Below, piece after piece: positions 1 to 5,030 of a stretch of 5,829 bases of DNA. Position 1 is the stretch's first letter. Every line of letters begins with the position of its first letter. Origin of the DNA: Alkalimonas sp. (lineage in GTDB: Bacteria; Pseudomonadota; Gammaproteobacteria; Enterobacterales; Alteromonadaceae); NCBI GenBank assembly GCA_007117525.1, contig SKGJ01000369.1, positions 1-5,829 of the forward strand, given 5' to 3'. The notes beneath the pieces are model-generated. The model was not told where the DNA came from and searched no databases. It was given only the letters and a program-made list of their open reading frames with translations. Made by a program: the position numbers and the translations under genes.

Positions 1-47
1 AGACCACAGCTGCCAGTATCAGGGTATCGAACTCCTGCTCTCAAGCC

Positions 48-995
48 ATGACCAAACTTACAGCATCGAAGATCCGTTCTGAGCCAGCACCTGTTCGGCC
101 TACGCCTGCCAAAGCGAGCTCATCCGCCGTGGCTGCCAGCGCAACCAAAAGCGGTCAGGTTAAACGGCCGCACCGCTTTTACGCCAAGTACAAGCGCTTA
201 GCGGCCTATGCGGGTGTGCAATTAAGCCAGCAGAGCGGCCTGGATCAGCTGCCGTTAACGCAGCGCCTGCAACGCCGTTTACGGATGCAACAGGAGCGCC
301 AACAGCTAAACCTTGAACGTATTATCGCACTCAGTGCCGATTATGCGCCGGAGCAGGTAAGCGAGCGAGAGGTTGACCCGGATTGGTTCCACCACTACTG
401 TGAACTGGCATTGAACATTGCCAATGCTGGGATGCAGCAACTCTGGGCAAAAATCCTGGCCTGTGAAATCGCGACCCCCGGGCAGTTTTCATTAAAAACG
501 CTCTACGTGTTAAAGCAAATGAGTCATAAAGAAGCCCTGGCGCTGCAACAAGCCGCCAGTTTGAGCTGTCGGAGCAGTGCTGAGGGCTCGGGCCGCATTT
601 ATTTTGCGGTGCTGCGCCGCCCTTCTTTGCTCCGCCTGATAACCGGCCGCGGCAAAGCCATGCTCAACCTGAGCCAATACCGGTTAAGCTACCCCGATAT
701 CCTGAGCTTAATGGATACCGGCTTGTTGCATCATGAGGAAATTGAAAGTGGTGAACTGAGCAAAGGCGATAGCATTCAGCTGACCATTCAACAGCAGCGC
801 CTGCAATGCACTGCTACCCAGAGTGGTTTGGTGCTGCATTATTACAAATTCAGCCCGCTGGGTGATGAGCTGTTGCCGCTGCTCACCTTGCAACCTCAAC
901 CGCTGTATCTCGAAGCTCTACAACAGCTGCTCAGCCCCTTTTTTGCGGTTAAACGCCTGCAACCGGCGGAAGCTGACACCAACGCATCAGACTAG
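48..995 (+). CDS. TIGR03899/DUF2806-like conserved protein of unknown function
   Basis: This 315-residue protein has no signal peptide or membrane segment, so it is probably cytoplasmic. Residues 1-40 are a low-complexity Ala/Ser/Pro/Lys leader, and 41-95 are basic and helical (FYAKYKR, QRLQRRLRM). Residues 111-171 carry the recognisable core: PDWF, then GMQQLWAKILACEI, PGQFSLKTL and a 'lk-ms-kEAlal' helix. This is the pattern I know from the TIGR03899/DUF2806 group, which has no established function. Residues 180-300 look alpha/beta, with a late SPLGDELLPLL segment. The start is uncertain: no good Shine-Dalgarno precedes the ATG at 48, and the frame stays open to the left edge with no upstream ATG. 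The last 47 nt overlap the 3' end of the convergent gene on the other strand, and no terminator lies between them. The family call is from memory of the motif; reality of the gene is well supported by its length and composition. Confidence 0.85.
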   Translation: MTKLTASKIRSEPAPVRPTPAKASSSAVAASATKSGQVKRPHRFYAKYKRLAAYAGVQLSQQSGLDQLPLTQRLQRRLRMQQERQQLNLERIIALSADYAPEQVSEREVDPDWFHHYCELALNIANAGMQQLWAKILACEIATPGQFSLKTLYVLKQMSHKEALALQQAASLSCRSSAEGSGRIYFAVLRRPSLLRLITGRGKAMLNLSQYRLSYPDILSLMDTGLLHHEEIESGELSKGDSIQLTIQQQRLQCTATQSGLVLHYYKFSPLGDELLPLLTLQPQPLYLEALQQLLSPFFAVKRLQPAEADTNASD

Positions 996-3039
996 CCAGC
1001 TTGGAAGCATCCAGCGGTTTTATCACCACATCATCCATGCCAGCGGTTTTAAAAGCTGCCACTTCATCCGGCAGCGCATGGGCAGTAAAAGCCAGGATTG
1101 GGATCTGCTGAAAAGCCGGTAGCTGACGCAACTGCCGGGTCACCTCGATGCCGGACAGATCCGGCAACTGAATGTCCATCAAAATCACATCAAAACGTTG
1201 CTGGCGACACAGGCTTAAGGCTTGCTGTCCTGTGGTGGCAGATGTTAAATGCAATGGGTAAGAGGCCAGCATCGCATGCACAAAGGCCTGATTGGTTTCA
1301 TTGTCATCGACCACCAGTAAATGTCGTTTACCATCGACTTTACTGCCAAGCGGCTCCAGGGCCTGGATAAGCTCTGCTGCACTTTGAGGCAGGGGCGCAA
1401 CCCTGGTGGCACTTTGCGCTTGCCAGTCCGCGCAGTGCTCCGCTTTGGCCAGGGCAATGCCGTGCAAATCCGCAAGCAGGGAGCGAAATACGGCGGCATC
1501 CGGATGCTCGGGCTCCGGCAATGCCAATACCGTTGGGCTGGATACTGGTTGCTCGGCAACAAAGTGACTGAGTCGCGACTCTTGCTGCAACTGATGGCAA
1601 GCCGACTTGATGCTTTGCACTTGCGCTTCAGGTAAAAGCCCCGGTAGAGCCAGCAATTGCAGTCTTGGCACTGGTGTCCAGCCCAAGGCCCAGCTTAATT
1701 TTACAGGAACCGTCATTTGGATGGCTGAGCCCAATTCATCCAAACAGGAAACATCCACCTGAGCCATCATCAATTGACAGCAACGACCAAACAGCTGCAC
1801 GTCACAGGTCGGATCTTCCAGCCTTTGCTGTGGAGCCTGTTGCAGCTTTTGACAGAGGGAAGCTGGCAGCGACTGGCCTTTTAGCAGCAGTTGCAACACC
1901 AGCTGGCTCGTCGCACCATCCAGCTGCCATTGCATAGTCAACTGACTTTGCCCACCATGAGCAGCCGTTAGCCGAAGCAAAGCCCGGCAACTTACAGCCA
2001 GTGCATCAGCAGCCAGAGTCAGCTGAAACTCACTGGCCTTGTTGTCTTCTTCGAGCTGCAAGGCTTGCTGACTTGCCAACAGGCTTCGCCATAACGGCGC
2101 CTGCTGCCCAATCCAGCCAGGTAACTCGAGACTTTGTTCACTAAAGGATTCCTGGCGCACCAACAACAAGTCCTGCAGCAGTGTTGCCTGGCACTGGGCT
2201 GGCGTCTGAACCAGTTGCCGCAATAACTGGATTCGCTGATGTTCATGCTGTTTAGCAGCCTGCTGTTGACGCTGCTGCTTTTGCTCGCTTTGCTGCAACT
2301 GCTCCAGCGTCTGCTGGTGCAGAGCCTTTAGCTCAGTCAATTCATGGGCCAAGCCGAGTTGCTGCTGTTGTTGCAGCTCTTGTTGTTGCAGCAACCGCTG
2401 TTTCCACTGCTGCAGCAAGGCGGACAGTGGATGCTGCTCAGGCAATGGCAATTCCGGCTCATCCGCCAGCCAGTGCATTAGCACCTGTTCAAGCGCCTTA
2501 CTTTCCTGCTCTAAAGCACTGCGTCGCTGACTGGCTCGATGCCAAAGCCAGATTAGCAGCAAACAGGGCAATCCCAACCAGATCAGCATTTGCCAAAGCC
2601 AGAGCTGCCAGGGGAAAGGTGGATGTGCTACCTCTAGCAACAAAAAGCCTCCGACTTGTTGCTCCAGCTGAACCGGCTGACTGGACAAGATCCGGTCTTC
2701 CAGCCAATAGACTTGGTGGCTTGCGGCAAACCAATCCGATTCTGGCTGCTGCAGCAGTGGACTCAACCCGGTTGAGCTCAGTACCGACTTATCAGCATCC
2801 AACAGGGTAATGGACAACACCGGAAAAGCGGCATGATGCTGAGCTGATGAAAAAAGCGTATTAATGTCTTGCTTGCCATCGTCCAGCAGCAGCAATTGCG
2901 ACGCTTTGGCCAGCACCTGATTCATGGTTGCCAGTTGCTGGCTATAGTCTTGTCGTGTTTGCTGGTGCAGCTGGTAAAACGACAGCACACAGGTAAAAAG
3001 CAAGACCAGCAGCATGGCCAAGCCAGACAATCGACTCAT
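949..3039 (-). CDS. Membrane-anchored hybrid histidine kinase-like protein with degenerate kinase core and intact receiver domain
   Basis: This 696-residue protein has a TM helix at about 4-22, a periplasmic segment at 23-142 that could be a small Cache/PAS-like sensor, and a second TM at about 143-166. A Gln-rich coiled coil follows at about 178-270. Residues 265-300 resemble the end of a dimerisation helix pair, but no H-E-x-R-T-P box is visible (His232, 241, 265 and 267 are out of context). Residues 340-448 follow the outline of a HATPase_c fold, ending in a region like 'GS-x-F-x-x-x-P' (GSAIQMTVPVKL), but lack the N, G1 and G2 ATP-binding boxes. Residues 452-560 have no recognised domain. 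Residues 571-690 are a full receiver: Asp578/Asp579 (VVDDN), phosphoacceptor Asp622 (LMDIQLP), Thr652 (AFTAHA) and Lys674 (IKPL). The start is supported by a GGGGAGG Shine-Dalgarno about 8 nt upstream. It is the last gene of a likely operon with the barrel and copper chaperone. It is probably a pseudokinase whose receiver is phosphorylated by another kinase; a divergent active kinase cannot be excluded. Confidence 0.88.
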   Translation of the reverse strand: MSRLSGLAMLLVLLFTCVLSFYQLHQQTRQDYSQQLATMNQVLAKASQLLLLDDGKQDINTLFSSAQHHAAFPVLSITLLDADKSVLSSTGLSPLLQQPESDWFAASHQVYWLEDRILSSQPVQLEQQVGGFLLLEVAHPPFPWQLWLWQMLIWLGLPCLLLIWLWHRASQRRSALEQESKALEQVLMHWLADEPELPLPEQHPLSALLQQWKQRLLQQQELQQQQQLGLAHELTELKALHQQTLEQLQQSEQKQQRQQQAAKQHEHQRIQLLRQLVQTPAQCQATLLQDLLLVRQESFSEQSLELPGWIGQQAPLWRSLLASQQALQLEEDNKASEFQLTLAADALAVSCRALLRLTAAHGGQSQLTMQWQLDGATSQLVLQLLLKGQSLPASLCQKLQQAPQQRLEDPTCDVQLFGRCCQLMMAQVDVSCLDELGSAIQMTVPVKLSWALGWTPVPRLQLLALPGLLPEAQVQSIKSACHQLQQESRLSHFVAEQPVSSPTVLALPEPEHPDAAVFRSLLADLHGIALAKAEHCADWQAQSATRVAPLPQSAAELIQALEPLGSKVDGKRHLLVVDDNETNQAFVHAMLASYPLHLTSATTGQQALSLCRQQRFDVILMDIQLPDLSGIEVTRQLRQLPAFQQIPILAFTAHALPDEVAAFKTAGMDDVVIKPLDASKLASLMRWCQLPPVAGV

Positions 3040-3073
3040 TCAGCTCCCTCCCCCGCGCTCGCTTTATTCACAC

Positions 3074-3820
3074 TTAGAAGCTTAATTCCAGTCCAACAAA
3101 GACACCGGAGTAATCCATGCTGGCGGAGACTCCTTGTAAATTATCCAGTTCGATCCGGCTGTCGCGGTAGCCAAGGCGCAGTGCACCATCCAGTAAGATG
3201 GCATCAACAAACTGAAAAGCCAGCCCCGCCGAAACATCATGCGCCTGATGCCGGCCAGGTGTGACACCATTGGCTTCCGCAAACAGCTGCCAGCTGGTAC
3301 CCACCAGATCCAGCCGCGCCGAGGCGTGCAGCATCGGCAAGCTACCTTTAAGACGTTGCTCACTGGCCTTACCACTCTGATCTTGTGCAGCGGCTTTGCC
3401 ATCAAGACGCTTTACCAAAGCACCGAGATTCAGTCCAACCAGATTGTTATCCAACAGTTGATAATAAAAAACTGCATCGATGTGCGTCAGGTCAAGGCTG
3501 GAGTCCAGTTCAGAACCAACCGCATAATCCTGATCGGCCAGCGCAAAGGTTTGTGTCAACTCAGTCCGGCCTGGATGCTTGAGACCCTGGTAACGTACCG
3601 CCAGATTGGGTATTAGCGGAATAGGGTGCTCAAAAGCCAACCCCAAACGCAGTTGATTGCGGCTGCTAAAGTTGTGTGGTTGACTGGCACCGGTCTGACC
3701 AAAGTCCCCCTCGGCACTGGCTTGCCAACTATCAAGCTGCAGCTTCACCGCGAAAAAGTCTGCCTGAGCGGTGCCGGCAAACATCAGTGGCAGCATAGCC
3801 AACGTGGTCCATCGTTTCAT
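3074..3820 (-). CDS. TIGR04219 family outer-membrane beta-barrel protein
   Basis: The 248-residue precursor has a signal peptide (MKRWTT, a hydrophobic stretch, then AQA|DFF, cleavage after residue 20). The mature part shows alternating beta-strand patterning, the segment AFEHPIPLIPNLAVRYQGL, a D-L-T-H-I-D strand, and a final strand GVFVGLELSF ending in Phe, as expected for BAM-inserted barrels. AFEHPIPLIPN and the DLTH/LDNNLVGLNLG pattern match what I know of TIGR04219 outer-membrane proteins, whose cargo or role is unknown. I chose the ATG at 3818-3820 because AAAGGA lies 8 nt upstream. The ATG at 3827-3829 would add three residues but overlaps that Shine-Dalgarno. The preceding copper-chaperone gene stops 13 nt upstream, so translational coupling is plausible. 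The downstream gene begins 34 nt after the stop. The class call is strong; the physiological role is unknown. Confidence 0.88.
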   Translation of the reverse strand: MKRWTTLAMLPLMFAGTAQADFFAVKLQLDSWQASAEGDFGQTGASQPHNFSSRNQLRLGLAFEHPIPLIPNLAVRYQGLKHPGRTELTQTFALADQDYAVGSELDSSLDLTHIDAVFYYQLLDNNLVGLNLGALVKRLDGKAAAQDQSGKASEQRLKGSLPMLHASARLDLVGTSWQLFAEANGVTPGRHQAHDVSAGLAFQFVDAILLDGALRLGYRDSRIELDNLQGVSASMDYSGVFVGLELSF

Positions 3821-3828
3821 CGTATTCA

Positions 3829-3834
3829 TCCTTT
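3829..3834 (-). promoter_or_regulatory. Shine-Dalgarno that decides the start of the TIGR04219 gene
   Basis: The minus strand reads AAAGGA at 3834-3829, followed by 8 nt and ATG at 3820. The alternative ATG at 3829 begins inside this motif and would have no usable spacing. The site sits directly after the stop codon of the upstream gene (3836-3834), which fits reinitiation or coupling. Confidence 0.65.
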
Positions 3835-4274
3835 TAACGTCGTGGTGGCATCACCAGGCGGGCTTTTACAGCCAACTCAGAGCCGTCGTCAAACTGCAGT
3901 TGCAGTGCAATGCTGCCGTCGTCTTCCAATACCAAGCCAGGTTCAAACAACATCAAGTGCAAGCCACCTGGGCGCAGCACCGCTTCACCGCCAGCAGGAA
4001 TTTCAATGCTCTCCACTTCGATCATGCGCATCATGCCATCCACATGGGTATGGGTGTGCAGCTCTATCCGTTCAAAAACTTCGGACTGCACCGCTGTCAG
4101 TTGACGATTTTCAGCACCGAGATTACGCAACGTCATGTAGCCGGCGGTGACAGTACGGCCAGGCATCGGCACTCGCACAATGACCTCATCGGCTTCGATC
4201 GCCACGGGCACAACCGCCAGCGCAGGGGCTGCCAGCAGCATACAACCAAGTAACAGAGTTGAGAAAATTTTCAT
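3834..4274 (-). CDS. Periplasmic copper chaperone, PCu(A)C family (DUF461)
   Basis: This 146-residue precursor has an N-terminal signal peptide (hydrophobic to about residue 19, probable cleavage ALA|VV after residue 20). The mature part is a cupredoxin-like PCu(A)C domain. The family signature H-x10-M-x21-H-x-M is met exactly by His73, Met84, His106 and Met108, within ELHTHTH, MMRM and GGLHLMLF. Extra His75, His77, Met81 and Met82 make the first half unusually rich in metal ligands. Known members bind Cu(I) and deliver it to the CuA site of cytochrome oxidase, usually with a Sco protein; no sco gene is visible here. A purine-rich GAGGG Shine-Dalgarno lies close to the ATG. It is the first gene of the minus-strand operon and is separated from the upstream unit by an intrinsic terminator, so it should have its own promoter between about 4275 and 4405. 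I could not identify convincing -35/-10 boxes or a CueR-type dyad there. Confidence 0.92.
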   Translation of the reverse strand: MKIFSTLLLGCMLLAAPALAVVPVAIEADEVIVRVPMPGRTVTAGYMTLRNLGAENRQLTAVQSEVFERIELHTHTHVDGMMRMIEVESIEIPAGGEAVLRPGGLHLMLFEPGLVLEDDGSIALQLQFDDGSELAVKARLVMPPRR

Positions 4275-4408
4275 AGCGCCCTCTTTATCTTTGGAATACA
4301 GAGAGCTACAGCATAGCCTTTCTGCCTGCAGGGTACTAGTCTTTACAGAGTCAGATGAGGGAAAAAGTGGAGGGATAAAACAACAAAAAAGAAGCCAGCA
4401 GAAAAATC
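4275..4408 (-). other. Leader/promoter region of the copper-chaperone operon
   Basis: This 134-nt stretch has no supported gene. Read on the minus strand it begins with the T-tract of the upstream terminator, then a pyrimidine-rich run (about 4351-4390), then sequence without a good sigma-70 promoter. TATGCT at 4315-4310 could be a -10 box, but nothing at the right distance resembles a -35 box. It must contain the promoter if the terminator is efficient. Confidence 0.4.
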
Positions 4409-4441
4409 GGTTAAGCCCCGTACAGCATGAGGGGCCTAACC
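4402..4441 (-). terminator. Rho-independent terminator of the two-small-gene unit
   Basis: On the minus strand GGTTAGGCCCC (4441-4431) pairs with GGGGCTTAACC (4419-4409) as an 11-bp stem with one G-U pair and an 11-nt loop. CG, A and a TTTTT tract (4406-4402) follow. The T-run lies only on the minus-strand 3' side, so it terminates leftward transcription. The stop codon of the 34-codon gene (4438-4436) lies inside the upstream arm, so a ribosome terminating there would cover part of the stem. Confidence 0.82.
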
Positions 4442-4540
4442 TTCCAGTTTGGTAAATAACCAGCTACTAAGGATCCCCAGCGGTATCAGTGTCAGTACTG
4501 GTGTGAGCAACAACAACAGCAGTTGATCTGCAAAAGGCAT
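4436..4540 (-). CDS. 34-residue single-pass membrane small protein, translationally coupled
   Basis: This small ORF (ATG at 4540, TAG at 4436) encodes 34 residues. It begins MPFADQ, continues with six leucines and about 23 hydrophobic residues (about 7-29, with two prolines), then ends SSWLFTKLEG. The only charges are Asp5 near the N terminus and Lys31/Glu33 at the C terminus, giving a simple one-helix membrane protein. Its ATG overlaps the TAA of the preceding gene as TAATG, and AAGAGG lies at 4556-4551, 10 nt upstream. Its stop is embedded in the terminator of the unit. Overlap, Shine-Dalgarno, TM-like composition and immediate termination together argue that it is a real gene. I recognise no family; it is not PspG-like in length or sequence. 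It may act with the exported 92-residue protein encoded just before it. Without conservation data a chance ORF remains possible. Confidence 0.6.
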   Translation of the reverse strand: MPFADQLLLLLLTPVLTLIPLGILSSWLFTKLEG

Positions 4541-4818
4541 TATTCGGCAGCCTCTTGTTGCTCGGATTCCTGGCTGGCTGTTGAACGCTCGCTGCTTGTT
4601 GGCAGCTCGCTGGTTTCCGCCAGGCGCGGCACTACTTGCTCCATCATCTGTTGCATAGACTGCTTAGCGGAATGACGCAATTGCTCTCGCAGCTCAATGG
4701 CTTGCTTCTGCAGCAGTTCGCCCATCAGCTGGCTGATATTTACTTCATTGGCTTGAGCAGGAAGCAACGCAGCAGTGCAGGTCAATACGGTCGCGGTGAG
4801 CATCATTTTTAAAGTCAT
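4540..4818 (-). CDS. Exported small coiled-coil-like protein of unknown function
   Basis: I place the start at the ATG at 4816-4818, giving 92 residues, because AAGGAG lies 7 nt upstream and the protein then begins directly with a signal peptide (MTLKMMLTA..., cleavage AQA|NEV after residue 23). An upstream in-frame ATG at 4857 would add 13 residues and lies within an inverted repeat, so it is less likely. The mature protein is about 69 residues. Residues about 28-67 form a Gln/Met/Leu/Glu-rich amphipathic helix (ISQLMGELLQKQ, MQQMMEQVV) likely to make a coiled coil. Residues 68-92 are Ser/Thr/Glu/Gln-rich and probably disordered. It should be periplasmic. There are no cysteines in the mature part and no recognised domain. 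It sits 212 nt downstream of dusA, has a promoter region with unusual features, and is coupled to the small membrane-protein gene that follows. Confidence 0.78.
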   Translation of the reverse strand: MTLKMMLTATVLTCTAALLPAQANEVNISQLMGELLQKQAIELREQLRHSAKQSMQQMMEQVVPRLAETSELPTSSERSTASQESEQQEAAE

Positions 4819-4827
4819 GGTCGTTCT

Positions 4828-4859
4828 CCTTGGTTGTTGGGTCATAATGACAACCAAGG
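4828..4859. repeat. Perfect 10-bp inverted repeat overlapping the ribosome-binding site
   Basis: On the plus strand CCTTGGTTGT (4828-4837) and ACAACCAAGG (4850-4859) are perfect inverted copies separated by 12 nt. In minus-strand RNA the second arm ends in AAGG, the first four bases of the AAGGAG Shine-Dalgarno (4831-4826) of the 92-residue protein gene. It could be a translation-controlling hairpin if the transcript starts upstream, or a DNA operator with half-sites 22 bp apart, about two helical turns. Confidence 0.7.
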
Positions 4860-4862
4860 TAT

Positions 4863-4878
4863 TTCAAGAGGCGTGCCA
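4863..4878 (-). promoter_or_regulatory. Candidate sigma-54 (-24/-12) promoter
   Basis: The minus strand reads TGGCACG-CCTC-TTGAA at 4878-4863. The -24 element TGGCACG is an exact match and the 4-nt spacing is correct. The -12 element is TTGA instead of TTGC, so the usual GC is GA. The predicted start would be near 4852, about 34 nt before the ATG at 4818. From memory, E. coli pspA also departs from TTGC at -12. The changed -12 base is the main reason for doubt. Confidence 0.42.
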
Positions 4879-4883
4879 GCTTG

Positions 4884-4912
4884 AACATAAAAAAATAAAC
4901 TTTAAAAATCAA
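4884..4912 (-). promoter_or_regulatory. Alternative sigma-70-like promoter
   Basis: On the minus strand TTGATT (4912-4907) is followed after 17 bp by TATGTT (4889-4884). Each matches four of six consensus bases at ideal spacing, in very AT-rich DNA. A start near 4877 would place the whole inverted repeat at 4828-4859 in the 5' leader. It is a weak match in biased sequence. Confidence 0.3.
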
Positions 4913-4919
4913 AATGATA
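4907..4919 (+). promoter_or_regulatory. Near-consensus IHF binding site
   Basis: The plus strand reads AATCAAAATGATA against WATCAANNNNTTR, with one mismatch among nine specified positions. It lies in an A/T-rich tract about 60 bp upstream of the predicted sigma-54 start, a usual position for IHF bending between an activator site and a -24/-12 promoter. AT-richness raises the chance rate. Confidence 0.35.
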
Positions 4920-4938
4920 AAGAAGATCCTAGCTTATG

Positions 4939-4952
4939 TCCCTGTGCAGGGA
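4939..4952. repeat. Short palindrome TCCCTG-TG-CAGGGA
   Basis: A perfect 6-bp inverted repeat with a 2-nt centre lies about 90-100 bp upstream of the predicted sigma-54 start. No T-run follows on either strand, so it is not a terminator; a protein-binding site is possible. Confidence 0.45.
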
Positions 4953-4979
4953 ACGCATCGCGGATACAACATTTAGCGA

Positions 4980-5003
4980 ATTTGACCAATCACCTGGTCA
5001 AAT
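4980..5003. repeat. Perfect 9-bp inverted repeat downstream of dusA, possible operator
   Basis: ATTTGACCA (4980-4988) and TGGTCAAAT (4995-5003) are perfect inverted copies separated by 6 nt, starting 27 nt after the dusA stop. No T-run follows on the minus strand, so it is a poor intrinsic terminator. The half-sites resemble the TTGACCA/TGGTCAA of RutR-type TetR regulators, but with 6 rather than 2 central bases. It lies about 130-150 bp upstream of the predicted sigma-54 start, within enhancer range. Confidence 0.6.
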
Positions 5004-5030
5004 CCACCACCCGCAATATTTAGCCTCCAG

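Noticed and set aside
2336..2347. AHEL at residues 231-234 of the signalling protein as a histidine-kinase H-box
   Set aside because: The following residues are TELKAL rather than RTPL, and it lies inside the Gln-rich coiled coil, so it is not a convincing phosphoacceptor site.
2427..2810. A 127-codon plus-strand frame opposite the signalling gene
   Set aside because: It is a shadow of a GC-rich coding strand with Ala/Pro-rich composition and no recognisable motif.
3626..4150. A 174-codon plus-strand reading frame opposite the barrel and chaperone genes
   Set aside because: It is antisense to two genes with clear family signatures, has no coherent domain or Shine-Dalgarno, and crosses their boundary.
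4234..4274. Possible lipobox (LLGC, Cys11) in the PCu(A)C signal peptide
   Set aside because: The hydrophobic stretch before Cys11 is too short and continues beyond it to a clear ALA|V signal-peptidase-I site, so a soluble periplasmic protein is more likely.
4816..4857. Longer start (ATG at 4857) for the exported small protein
   Set aside because: It would place 13 polar residues before the signal peptide and has no Shine-Dalgarno, whereas the ATG at 4818 has AAGGAG at ideal spacing.
4939..4952. TCCCTGTGCAGGGA as a LexA box or terminator
   Set aside because: It does not match CTGT-N8-ACAG, has a 2-nt centre unsuited to a hairpin loop, and is not followed by a T-run.
4970..5026. A tiny minus-strand ORF after dusA with GGAGG at 5026-5022 and a possible TTG or ATT start
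   Set aside because: The frames are only 8-14 codons, need rare start codons and overlap the perfect dyad; the GGAGG is probably chance.
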